A stretch of DNA of 64,000 bases from Nocardioides lianchengensis (GTDB taxonomy: Bacteria; Actinomycetota; Actinomycetes; Propionibacteriales; Nocardioidaceae), in contig NZ_FMZM01000011.1 in the NCBI RefSeq assembly GCF_900101465.1, forward strand, positions 1 through 64,000, read 5' to 3'. The notes under the pieces were generated by a model. The model was not told the DNA's origin, ran no database searches, and saw nothing but the letters and a program-made list of their open reading frames with translations. Below, piece after piece: positions 21,997 through 33,000 of the stretch (the stretch's first letter is position 1; each line of letters opens with the position of its first letter). The position numbers and the translations under genes were made by a program.

Positions 21997-24399
21997 GTGC
22001 GGGTAGCCACCGAGCACCGCGTCGTCCCCGCGGAGCCCGGCTCGACCATCGAGCTCGTCGTCGACGTCGTCAACACCAGTGACCTCATCGACGGCGTCAC
22101 GGCGAACCTGATCGGTCTGCCGGCCGCCCAGGTCGAGGTCGAGCCCAAGGTGCTCCCGCTCTTCCCCTCGGCGCAGGGCCAGATCACCCTCGCCGTCGAG
22201 GTGCCCTCGACCCAGCCCGCCGGGTCGCACCCGATCACCGTCGAGGTGGTCTCCCACGGCGCCGGCGCCGTCACCCAGCACGTCGACATCGACCTGTCGG
22301 TCTCCGCGCGGCCCGCCGTACGCCTGGGGCGTACGCCGCACACCGTGCGGGGTCGGCGCTCGGGCCGTTTCGTCCTCGACGTCGAGAACACCGGCAACAC
22401 CGCGCTGGACGTCGAGCTCGAGGCCCAGCTCGAGGACTCGCGTACGGCGGCCCGCTTCACGCCGCGCACGCTCCGGGTCGACCCGGGGGTGACGACGCCG
22501 GTCATCCTGGTGCTCAAGGGCCCCCGGATGTTCACCGGCGCCGAGGTCGACCGGACCGCGGCGATCAACCTCTCGGCGAAGCGCACCAATGTCATCTCGG
22601 CGATGCAGGAGGCCGAGACCGAGGCGGCCCTGCAGGCCGCGACCACGGTCGTCCTGCGGCAGCGCCCCACCGTCAGCCGCGGCGTGCTGACCGCCCTGGT
22701 CCTGATGACGATCATCGGGCTGTGGGCGGCGGTGTTCCTGCTGGGCGTCACCCAGGTCCTCTCCGGCGACCCGCTCACCAAGACCGCTCCCGCCTCCTTC
22801 TTCCCGGTGAGCGCCGAGACCGCCGCCGAGGGCGGAGCGGGGACGGACGCCGCCGGAGGTACGGCGGGCGGCGCTGAGGCCGCCGGCGGGGCCGCGGCCG
22901 CCGGCGGGGGCACGGCCAGCGCCGAGCCGGCCGGCGCGATGCCGAAGGACGGGACGCTGCCCGCCGGTGTGGGCGGCACCATCGAGGGCACGGTGTTCGC
23001 GACCAGCAACAAGCTGCCGGTGGGCCGCATCCTCGTCGAGGCCTTCCGCGACGGCCGCCAGGGCCGCCAGCTGGTGAGCTCGGCCGCGACCCAGGCCGAC
23101 GGCACCTACTCGCTCGCCGGGCTGTTCCCGACGTCGTACACCCTGCGCTTCAGCGCCAAGGGCTACGACCCGATCTGGTACAAGTCCGCGACCGGGGCCG
23201 GCAAGGCCGACCGGGTCTCCGTCAAGCCGCAGAGCACCAGCGACGGCATCAACGCGACGGTGACCGGCGACCCCGCGACCATCTCCGGCCGCCTCGACCC
23301 CGGCAACTCACTCGTGCCGCCGACCGCGACGGTCACGGCCCGGCCTCTCGACATCCTGACCCCCGACGGCCAGCCCGCCGGAGTGGTCGCTCGGACGACG
23401 ACCGACGCGAGCGGCTCCTACACGCTGCGCGACCTGCCCGCGCCGGCGTCGTACGAGGTCAGCATCGTGGCGGAGGGCTACTTCGCGAAGAAGGTGCTGA
23501 CGGCCGTCTCCGGCGGCGAGCAGCGGCTCCAGCCCAGCGTGGTGCCGAGCGCCTCGGCCGGCGCCATCTCCGGCACCGTCACCGACGGCAAGGACCCGCT
23601 CGGCGGTGTCGTCGTGTCGACGACCGTCAACGGCGAGGCGATCTCCGTCATCACCCCGACCGTCGGAGCCGTCGGCAGCTTCACCCTGGGTGACCTGCCG
23701 ACCCCGGGCACCTACCTGCTGACCTTCTCCGCCGAGGGTCACGGGTCCACGACCGAGATCGTCGGCCTCGCGGCGGGCGCCACCGACAACACCGTCAAGA
23801 TCACGCTGGTCGAGGGCACCGGCAGCGTCCAGGGCACGATCAGCGACCTCGACGGTCTGGGCATCGGCGGCGCGACCGTCACCGTCGGTGGCGCCGGGGC
23901 GGCTGCTGCGGACGGCACCACCCCGCCCACCGGCACGACGATCCCGACGACCACGACCCTCACCGAAGGTGAGAGCAGGGGCAGCTTCACGATCAGCGGC
24001 CTCCAGGCGCCGGGCGAGTACACCCTGACCATCACCAAGGAGGGCTACAGCCCCCAGTCGGTGCCCGTCGTCCTGGGCGCCTCCGGTCCGGCCAGCTCCG
24101 TCGACATCACGCTGACCGACCAGCTCGGACGGCTCGTCGGACGGGTCGTCGGCCCGGACGGCAAGGCGTACGTCGGGGCGACGGTGACGGCGACCAACGG
24201 CCTGAACTCCTGGACCGCGACGAGCGGCGCCGAGGGCAACGGCGGCCTGGGGGACGGTGGCTACCGGATGGACGGCCTGCCACCCGGCACCTACTCCGTG
24301 ACCGTGCGCGCCGACGCGATGCTGCAGCAGACCGCGCTGGTCAGGATCCTCCCGGGCGTCCGCAGCGAGCAGGGCCTGCGTCTGGGCGAGGTGGGCTGA
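21997..24399 (+). CDS. bitopic surface protein 1: N-terminal Ig-like part, one membrane segment, carboxypeptidase-regulatory-like repeats
   Basis: The 800-residue protein has no signal peptide. Residues 1-229 hold two beta-sandwich-like domains (STIELVVDVVNTSDLIDGV, RSGRFVLDVENTGNTALDVELEA), followed by TVSRGVL and a membrane segment (about 230-251; LTALVLMTIIGLWAAVFLLG), an Ala/Gly linker (about 262-330) and at least four carboxypeptidase-D-regulatory-like beta repeats with GTYSLAGLFPTSYTLRFSAKGY and LPAPASYEVSIVAEGY patterns. With N-in topology the first two domains lie in the cytoplasm, the repeats outside. Starts a four-gene rightward run, divergent from the CIS cap. Catalytic zinc residues are not seen. 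GTG with GGAGAGGAG upstream. Confidence 0.85.
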   Translation: MRVATEHRVVPAEPGSTIELVVDVVNTSDLIDGVTANLIGLPAAQVEVEPKVLPLFPSAQGQITLAVEVPSTQPAGSHPITVEVVSHGAGAVTQHVDIDLSVSARPAVRLGRTPHTVRGRRSGRFVLDVENTGNTALDVELEAQLEDSRTAARFTPRTLRVDPGVTTPVILVLKGPRMFTGAEVDRTAAINLSAKRTNVISAMQEAETEAALQAATTVVLRQRPTVSRGVLTALVLMTIIGLWAAVFLLGVTQVLSGDPLTKTAPASFFPVSAETAAEGGAGTDAAGGTAGGAEAAGGAAAAGGGTASAEPAGAMPKDGTLPAGVGGTIEGTVFATSNKLPVGRILVEAFRDGRQGRQLVSSAATQADGTYSLAGLFPTSYTLRFSAKGYDPIWYKSATGAGKADRVSVKPQSTSDGINATVTGDPATISGRLDPGNSLVPPTATVTARPLDILTPDGQPAGVVARTTTDASGSYTLRDLPAPASYEVSIVAEGYFAKKVLTAVSGGEQRLQPSVVPSASAGAISGTVTDGKDPLGGVVVSTTVNGEAISVITPTVGAVGSFTLGDLPTPGTYLLTFSAEGHGSTTEIVGLAAGATDNTVKITLVEGTGSVQGTISDLDGLGIGGATVTVGGAGAAAADGTTPPTGTTIPTTTTLTEGESRGSFTISGLQAPGEYTLTITKEGYSPQSVPVVLGASGPASSVDITLTDQLGRLVGRVVGPDGKAYVGATVTATNGLNSWTATSGAEGNGGLGDGGYRMDGLPPGTYSVTVRADAMLQQTALVRILPGVRSEQGLRLGEVG

Positions 24400-24400
24400 C

Positions 24401-27097
24401 GTGCACGTCGACATCTCGCCCCGCCGCTTCGAGCTGGTCCCGGGCATCCCCCAGCCGGTCTACGTGACCATCAGCAACAACGACACCGTCATCGGCGGGT
24501 ACGCCGTGCGCGTCCTCGGCGCCGACCCGTCGTGGATCACCGTCGACCAGGCCGACGTCTCGCTGTTCCCCGACGAGAGCCGCACCGTCACGGTGCTGGT
24601 CTCGGTGCCGGAGGGCATGACGGCCGGTGAGCGTCGACTCTCGGTGCAGGTCCGCGAGCTGACCCCGCCCGAGGCCTCGGTCGTCGAGGAGGTCGTCTTC
24701 ACCGTCCCGGAGGCGCCGGCGGTCAAGCTGCGCGTCGATCCCCTCGCGGTGACCGCCGGGCGTACGGCGCGCCTCAACCTGCTGCTCGACAACACCGGCA
24801 ACACCCGGATCGACCAGCGGCTGCACGGCCAGGACCCCGAGAGCCGCGTCCGGTTCCGGTTCGACCCGCCCGTGGTGACCCTCGAACCCGGTGAGCACGC
24901 CCTCGTCGACGTCCGGGCGACGGCCAAGCAGCCGTTCCTCGGCAACCCCGTGGTCCGCCCGCTGGAGCTGCGCCTGGTGCCGCGCGACTACGTGCCGGCC
25001 CCGCCCCCGCCACCGAAGAAGGACGAGAAGAAGGACGGCGAGAAGAGCCTCGCGGCGCCGTCCCTGCGGCGCCGGCGCAAGGCACCGGTCCCGCGGATCG
25101 ACGACGAGGCCGTCCCGGTGCTGGCCAACGCCACCTTCATCCAGAAGCCGATGGTCTCCCGCGGCCCCGTGTCGCTCCTCGGGCTGCTGCTGGCGGTGAC
25201 GGTGTTCGCGATCGTGATCACCCTCGCGCTGTCGCGGATCGTGGGCCAGTCGGCCGCCGACCGCAACCTGGCGCTCGAGATCGCCGCCGCCCAGCAGGGC
25301 GGGTCCTCCTCGGGCACGTCCAGCATGGGCGGCACCGTCACGCTGCTGACGTCCGGAGCCCCCGTCGAGGGCGTGGCCGTCAGCGTCTTCGACGCCGGGG
25401 ACACCGAGGCCCCGCTGGCGACGACCGCCACCGGCCCGACCGGGACCTGGAAGGTCGGGAAGCTCGCGGCGGGCGACTACAAGGTGACGTTCCGCGGCGC
25501 CGGCTTCGTCCAGATCTGGTTCCCCAAGGCGGTCGATGCCGCGGACGCCGAAGCAGTCACCCTCGAGGCCGGCAACCAGCGCGCGGGCCTCGACGTCGCC
25601 CTGGGCGGGGTGCCCGCCTCCATCGCCGGCACCGTCTCGGGCGCCGATGTCTCGGCCTCGACGCTCACGCTCAAGGCCCCGCTGAGCGGCATGAGCCCGA
25701 CCACGAGCACCTCCGGCAGCACCAGCGACACGGGGACCGCGGGGACCGCGGGCTCCGCCTCCGAGGTCGCCACGGCCCAGCAGGGCGCGACCGTGATGTC
25801 GGTGCCGGTCGGCGACGACGGCACCTTCGTGCTGGAGAACGTCCCGTCCCCCAGCGTCTACGACCTGATCGTCGAGAAGCCGGGCTTCGCCACCTCCACC
25901 CAGCGCATCGATGTCGGCGCCGGCGAGGAGCGCACCGGCGTCGAGATCACCCTGCGCCAGGGTGACGGGGTCATCAGCGGCCAGGTCCGGTCGCCGGCCG
26001 GGCCCCTCGGCGGCGCCACCGTGGTCGCGACCTCGGGCCAGACCACGGTCACCGCCATGTCGCTGACCGAGGGCGCCGTCGGATCCTTCACCCTGCCCGG
26101 TCTGCCCACGCCCGCGTCGTTCACCGTGGTGGTGAGCATGCCCGGGCACGCCACGCAGACGCTCCAGCTCGTCCTGGGGGCCGGCCAGCGCTACACCGGC
26201 GTGGGGGTGGACCTGAACAGCTCGTCGGGCGTCCTCTCCGGGTCGGTCACGACCGCAGCCGACGAGCAGCCGGCGCCGGGCGTCCTGGTGTCGGTCACCG
26301 ACGGCCGCAACGTCATCCAGACCGCCACCTCGTCCGACGAGAAGAACCCGGGTGGCTGGCAGCTCACCGGCCTCCCCCTGCCCGGCGACTACACCGTCAC
26401 CTTCAGCCGGTCCGACCTCGCCCCGCAGACCGTCCCCCTCTCGCTCGACCCCCGGGGCGGCATCGTCTACGACGGGAAGGGGTCGACGGTCACCGAGGAG
26501 CGCGGCATCACGGTGGCGCTGGTCTCGGCCACCGCCGTCGTCTCGAGCGCGGTGCGCCAACGACTCCCCAACGGCCGGACGGTCGCGATCGGCGAGGCCC
26601 AGGTGACGTTGAGCTCCAACTCCAGCGACCTGACGTACTCCGTCACGACCGCGAGCGTGCCCAGCCACAACGCCGGCGAGTTCCGGCTCGACACGGTCCC
26701 GCCCGGGACCTACACGCTGAGCATCAGCCGCAACGGGGTGAGCCCCGTGTCCAAGGGCCTCACGCTGGCCGCCGGCCAGGTGTGGAACGAGCCGACGGTG
26801 CTCCCGGTCGCCGCGGCCATCACGGGTCGCGTGCTGCTCTCGTCCGGTCAGGCCGTGCGCGCGGGCTGGTACGTCGACCTCTACCGCAGCAAGACCTACG
26901 ACACGGCGCTCGAGCCGTACCGCCAGGTCCGTACCGACAAGAACGGGCGCTTCACGTTCCCCGACCTCGACGCGCCGGAGGCCTACCTCATCGAGGTACG
27001 GCGGACGCGGGGCGCCGATCCGAGTCCCTCCACCCCGATCAAGATCGACGCCAGCGAGCAGGCGAGCGTCGACGTGAGACTGAGATCCAATGAGTGA
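24401..27097 (+). CDS. bitopic surface protein 2, paralogue of the upstream gene
   Basis: The 898-residue product repeats the plan of its neighbour: an N-terminal part without signal peptide (1-256; FELVPGIPQPVYVTISNNDTVIGGYAVRVLG, LNLLLDNTGNTRIDQRLHGQD), a basic/Pro stretch with KKDEKKDGEK, the motif QKPMVSRGP, one membrane segment (about 257-281; SLLGLLLAVTVFAIVITLAL) and six or more carboxypeptidase-regulatory-like repeats (GTWKVGKLAAGDYKVTFRGAGF; GSFTLPGLPTPASFTVVVSM). It is 1 bp after the upstream stop and overlaps the next gene by 8 bp, so the three bitopic genes are translationally linked. Similar genes are annotated hydrolytic protein in Streptomyces CIS loci as far as I recall. Confidence 0.85.
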   Translation: MHVDISPRRFELVPGIPQPVYVTISNNDTVIGGYAVRVLGADPSWITVDQADVSLFPDESRTVTVLVSVPEGMTAGERRLSVQVRELTPPEASVVEEVVFTVPEAPAVKLRVDPLAVTAGRTARLNLLLDNTGNTRIDQRLHGQDPESRVRFRFDPPVVTLEPGEHALVDVRATAKQPFLGNPVVRPLELRLVPRDYVPAPPPPPKKDEKKDGEKSLAAPSLRRRRKAPVPRIDDEAVPVLANATFIQKPMVSRGPVSLLGLLLAVTVFAIVITLALSRIVGQSAADRNLALEIAAAQQGGSSSGTSSMGGTVTLLTSGAPVEGVAVSVFDAGDTEAPLATTATGPTGTWKVGKLAAGDYKVTFRGAGFVQIWFPKAVDAADAEAVTLEAGNQRAGLDVALGGVPASIAGTVSGADVSASTLTLKAPLSGMSPTTSTSGSTSDTGTAGTAGSASEVATAQQGATVMSVPVGDDGTFVLENVPSPSVYDLIVEKPGFATSTQRIDVGAGEERTGVEITLRQGDGVISGQVRSPAGPLGGATVVATSGQTTVTAMSLTEGAVGSFTLPGLPTPASFTVVVSMPGHATQTLQLVLGAGQRYTGVGVDLNSSSGVLSGSVTTAADEQPAPGVLVSVTDGRNVIQTATSSDEKNPGGWQLTGLPLPGDYTVTFSRSDLAPQTVPLSLDPRGGIVYDGKGSTVTEERGITVALVSATAVVSSAVRQRLPNGRTVAIGEAQVTLSSNSSDLTYSVTTASVPSHNAGEFRLDTVPPGTYTLSISRNGVSPVSKGLTLAAGQVWNEPTVLPVAAAITGRVLLSSGQAVRAGWYVDLYRSKTYDTALEPYRQVRTDKNGRFTFPDLDAPEAYLIEVRRTRGADPSPSTPIKIDASEQASVDVRLRSNE

Positions 27098-30000
27098 GCG
27101 TCCCCTGGGCTCCGAGCCCGCCCCGCTGCTCGGCGTCGACGCCCAGTTCGCGACCGGGGCCGCCGCGACCAGCGTCCTGCGGGTCGCGGTCCGCAACGCG
27201 GCGAGCGAGCCCCGCGTGCTGTCGGTCGCGGCGCTCGGCATCGACCCCGCGTGGGTCGACGGCGCTCAGCGCACCGGTGTGCTGGCGCCCGGCGAGACCG
27301 GCACCGTCGAGTTCCGGGTCACGCCGCCGCTCGGCACCCTGCCGGCCCGCTACCCGCTGATCCTCGCCGCTCAGGCTCTCGACCCCACGACCGGCCGCCC
27401 GACCTCGACGAGCACCGGTTCGGCGGAGTCCGTGCTGGTGGTCAATCCGCGATCCCAGCTGACCCTCGAGGTGACCCCGCGCGACCTGCGGATGATCGCG
27501 GCCAAGAAGTTCACCGTCGAGCTCCGCAACCAGGGCACCGTGCGCTCGAAGGTCGACCTGCTCCTCCAGTCGTCGTCCGGTGTCGTCTTCCGTCTGCCCC
27601 GGCAGGTGAGCGTGCCGCCGGGGAAGACGGTCAAGCTCCGCGGGAGCGTCCGGGCCCGCCGGCCTTACATGGTCGGCGCCAAGATCTCCCACAGCTTCAC
27701 CCTGACCGCCCGCGGGACGGAGTCGGTCAAGCACGTCGACGGCCAGGTGGTCCAGCGCGCGGCCATCGGGCCGTCGATGCTCAAGGCCCTGATGCTCGCC
27801 CTGGTGATCGTGGTGTGGGTGGGCGCAGCGGTCGTCTTCATCCCCGCCCTGGCCCAGAAGGTCCGCTCGTCCTCGGAGGAGTCGGCCGCCGCGAGCGCAC
27901 CCGGCGCCGACGGCGGGGCGGAGGCCGAGGCGGCCGGCGGCGCCGGCAGCGGGTCCGAGGAGGAGGCCGGTGCCGAGGGCGGGGGCGAGGGCGGGGACGC
28001 CGACGCCGGCAAGAAGGACGAGCTCCAGCTCACCGGGACGGTCGGCGGTACGGCTCCCGAGGACGTGACCGTACGTCTCGAGCCCACCTCCCTGGTCGAC
28101 GAGCAGGCCCAGGGTGGTGCCGGCGTCGGCGTCGACAACGCCGCGCTCGAGCGCACCGGCATGCGCCTCGCGTCGGCCACGGTGCGTGGCAAGGCGCGCG
28201 ACCGCGAGATCCCCGAGCGGTCGGTCGTGACCGCCGACGACGGCTCCTGGGCCTTCCCGGCCGTCCGGACGCCGGGCTACTACCTCGTCTCGTTCACGAA
28301 GCCCGGCTACCAGACCCAGCGCTTCGTCGTCGACTCCAGCAGCGAGGCCGCCGCCGAGCCGCTCGAGTTCGAGCTCGCCGCCGGCCAGGGGTCGATGTCG
28401 GGCCGGATCACCGGCCCCGGCGGCAAGGCCGTCGGCGGTGCCACCATCACGATCAGCGATGGCACCAACACCGTGACCACCAGCAGCAACTCCCAGGGCG
28501 ACGTGGGGGCCTGGGCGATCACGGGTCTCTCCTCCCCCAGCACCTACGTCGTCACCGCCACCACGCACGGCATGAGCAGCGAGTCGCGGGTCGTCACCCT
28601 CGCCGCCGGGGCGAGCGGGTCGGCCGACCTCAAGCTGGTCGCGGGCGTCGCCACGCTGACCGGCCTGGTCCGGGTGCCCGGGCTGCAGAACAACAAGCCG
28701 GTCGGCCTCGGAGGCCTCACCGTCGGCGTGGACGACGGCAAGGGCCAGGTGCGCACGGCCACCACCTTGACCGTGGCCGGGGACGGGCGCGGGACGTACT
28801 CCATCCCGGCTCTCCCCGCCCCGGGGAACTACACGGTCACCTTCAGCGGGGACGGCTACCAGTCGCAGACCCGGCGGCTCTCCCTCGCCGCCGGCGACGC
28901 CGGGGCCGTCCGGAACGTCACGCTGAACCCGGCCACCGGCAGCCTCAGCGGCAAGGTCTACCTCGGCAACCGCCGGACCGGCCTCGAGAACGCCGCCATG
29001 ACGCTGGAGAACGCCGACCACACCTACAAGACCACCAGCACCCAGACCGCGACCTCGACCGGCGACTACGCCTTCAGCGGAGTGGCGCCGGGCACCTACG
29101 TGCTGACCACGCGGTACTTCGGCCAGACGACCGACCACGTCAGCGTGAAGATCGAGGCCGGCGTCCCCGAGAAGTCCTTCGATCGGATCCTGCGGCCCGA
29201 GACCGGCTCGGGCCTGCCTTCGGCGTCCTCCCTCACCGGCTCGGTCATCGACGCCCAGAACGGCCAGGACCTCGCGGTGTGCGCTCGCGTCCCCGACGAG
29301 ACGGACGTCTTCGAGCGGTGCCTGAAGGCCGAGGTCGACGACCCGGGCGTGACCCGGGGCGGCAAGACCGACCCCGCCGATCACTACGAGACGACGTTCG
29401 CCCCGAACGAGGCCTACGAGCTCCCGGACCCCGACACCCATGCCGGTGCGGGGCTCCGGCCCGGCCTGCACACCGTCACCGTCACCGCCCCCGGCTACGA
29501 GTCCGGGTCGGTCGACGTCAGGATCGGCCAGGACGCTCCGGTCGTCGCCCCGATCATGCAGCTCAACCGTGCACCGATCGTGACCGGCACGATCTCCGGC
29601 TCGGCCCCCGCGGACCCGGACCTGTTCCCCTCGCCGGTCGTCGACAGCTGCGTGTGGGTGCTCGACGGGGTCGCCACCCAGGACCAGACCGACGCGCTCG
29701 ACGACTGCGCGAGCTCGATCGAGACCGGCGACTGCGCGCCCCTCAGCGCGCCGTACGACGGCAGCCAGACGAGCGCCGCGCGCGGCAAGTGGTGCGCCGC
29801 GGTCACCGACACCGCCCGCGACTTCAGCGTCCAGGTCCCGAAGAGCGGTCGCTACACCCTGTGGATCGAGCCGCTCAACCCCGAGTGGGCCTCCCCGCCC
29901 GCGCGCGAGCTCGACCTGCAGGCCGGTGAGACCGAGGACCACGACTCGACCCTCAACCGCTACGGCCTGCTCCGCCTCACCGTGCTGGCGCCGAACGACG

Positions 30001-33000
30001 CCGATGCCCTGGTCGCGGGCACCAGGCTGCCCGTCACGGTGCGGACCGGGACTCTGGCGAGCGGGCTGACGATCCCGGACACCGACGCGACGTCCGGCAC
30101 CACCGTGGTCCGCGGACTGCAGAACCTCGCCCAGTACACGTTCGGGTCGGCGTCGACCGTGCGGGTCGACCCGAACGACCCGGAGGCGGGCTATGCGTCG
30201 GTGACCGGCACGGTGACCGTCAACGTCGCCTTCAACGAGATCCGCAGCGAGACCCTCCGGCTGACCGACAAGGTCCCGTACTTCCTCGGCCGCGTCCGCG
30301 GGAAGTTCGACCTGGACCGGGTCAACGTGCCCGGCGCCCGGGTCGTCATCAAGGCAGCCTCGTCGTTCAACAGCAACGACGAGCCCGACTACCCGGCGGC
30401 CCGGATCGACGTCCGCACCGACAAGGTGGCCTGCTTCGGCGTCCGCTCGGACGAGGACGCCAACCGGGGCACGACCCCCTGCCACGCGCCCACGGAGCTG
30501 GACCTCGACGCACCCGGCACACCTGCGCTCACCGGCACCTACTGGCCCAGCGGGACCTCGCACAACCAGACGTTGCGCACCGCGTTCGCCAACGAGGTGA
30601 CCGTCACCGCCGACGGGTACGACGACCTCCACGTGACCCGCAAGGCGTTCCAGACCAAGGGCATCACCGACTTCGTCCTGGTGCCGTCGTACGTCGACTT
30701 CGGCGCAACGGTGGCGCTCAGTCCCCGCCCGGCCGGCGCCGCCACGGGTGGTGACCCGACGTGGAGCGACGGCACCGTGGAGGTGATCGGCCAGCCCGCC
30801 GACACGGGCACGATCACCGCCCAGCTGCAGCTCGGTTCCGGTCCCCGCGAGGGCGCCATCACCTGGAACGACAGCCGAGCGGGCAGCACCGGCAAGGTCC
30901 GACCCGGCACCTATCAGATCCGGGTCTCGGGCGTCACCGGCTGGGAGGCCGACACCGGCACCCTGTCCTGCCGGACCGCGTCCACCTGCACCTGGATCGA
31001 GCCGGTGGTGCTCGTGGAGCAGGGCACGGTCAAGGTCACCGTGGTCGACCCCGAGGGGGTGGCCGTCGACAAGGCGGCCGTCACCGAGAACAGGTCGAAG
31101 CTGCGCGTCGAGACGCCTGCGTCCGGTGTCGCCACCTTCCGCAACCTCTCGCCCGCGACGGGCACGGTCGCCGACACCCGCACCTTCCGGGTGCAGGCGC
31201 CCGGCTTCCGCTTCGGCACGACCTCGGCAACCAACGGACCGAACGACGTCGTCGAGATGCGGTGCGCCGCCCCGGGCCAGACCGGGGGCCCCCGGACGCC
31301 CCTGCTGGCGATCGGCTCCGGGCTGGAGACCTCCTGCACGATCACGCTCCACGAGCGCCTCACGACCATCAAGGGCAACCTGACCGGCGTCCTCGACGCC
31401 GAGCCGGCGCAGCCGCAGGACACGGCGCCGGACGCCGCCACCGAGCGCCTGGGCGGCTACGAGGTCCAGCTGACCCGCTGCACCACCGGCACCTGCGTCG
31501 GCGCGGACCTCGAGACCGCGACCACGATGCGCCAGACCACCCCGCTCGGCGCGGCCACGCTCGGGTCGTTCACCTTCACCGGCACCAACGAGAAGGAGAA
31601 CCTGACCGGGGGCACCTACCTGCTCCGGGCCACCCAGGTGCCGCCGGGCTACCAGCGGCCCACCGGCCCCACCGGCGGTCGCGTGATCGTGGTGGCCCCC
31701 GATGTCGACGAGAGCTCCGCCGACCCCGACCAGAGGCGCGGCATCCGGCGCGTCGACGCCCTCGTGTACGCCGACCTCGTCACCTTCGACGTCCGGGTGA
31801 CCGACCAGCACAACCGTCCGGTCACCGATGCGACGGTGCGGGTCGCGCGCACCCTGGAGGAGTCGAGCACCGGCGGTCGCGCCCCCAACGACCTCTCCCA
31901 GGTCGCGAACGGGATCTACCGCTACACCGGCATGCTGCCCGGTCGCTGGTACGTCCGGGCCACCGCCGACGGCATGCAGACGACGTCGTACTCGCTCAAC
32001 ACCGTGAGCTCCGGCGGCTCGGTGGTCGACTTCAAGGTCACTCGCACCGCCGCCAAGGTCTCCGGGACGACGTACGTCACGCCGACCACCGCCCTCGGCG
32101 GCGTCGTGGTCACCCTGACCTGCCGCACCGACGGGTCGAAGCCGCCGGCCGCGGCCGGCTGCCGGGGGAGCGCCCCGGCCCTGTCGACCACAGGCGACGA
32201 GCTGCGGACGACGACCGCCGAGTCCGGCAGCGGCCGCCCCACGGGCAGCTACTCCTTCGGGTCCGTCCCGGCCGGCGACTACGTCATCACCTTCACCAAG
32301 CCGGGCCACACGACGTACACCGACGCCGCGCTGACCCTCGCCGACGAGCAGCAGAAGACCATCGACCCGCAGATGCCGATCGTCGTGCGCGACGTGAGGG
32401 TGCAGGTCCAGCCGAGCCACTCGGCGCCCGAGCTGTCCGGCCTCAAGGTCGAGCTGCGGCCCATGCCCGGCACCGTGGCACCCATCCAGCAGACCACCCC
32501 GGACTCGACGTACGTCGCGCAGTTCTCCCAGGTCCCCTCGGGCTGCTGGGAGGTCGTCGTGCTGCCGCCGAGCGGCCATCGCGGGACCGCGGGCACCGTG
32601 TCCGGTTCGCCGAACGTCCCTGAGCTCGGTTGCCCGGCGGGCACCACGCTGCAGGTGCCCGCGGTGTCCGACACCGCACCGCTCGAGCTGACCGTGCCGT
32701 TCGCGGAGAGCCTGCTGGCCTTCTCGCAGCGGGTGCAGACCTCGTGGTCGGGGCACGTGCCGCCGACCCCGACCTACACCGTCACGCGCGTCGGCGGCCC
32801 GGCCCTGAGCCTGACCGTCACGGCCACCTCCGGTCGCCTCTGGCTCCCGCCCGGCACGTACGACGTGGCCTTCGGCCTGCCGACCGGCGAGGACGCGTTC
32901 TGGACGCTGCCGAGCACCCAACGCGTCGAGCTGCTGCCGTCGACCACTCCTCCCCTCGAGTTCGTGGTCGAGGAGAAGGACTTCGAGGTCACCGTCTCGA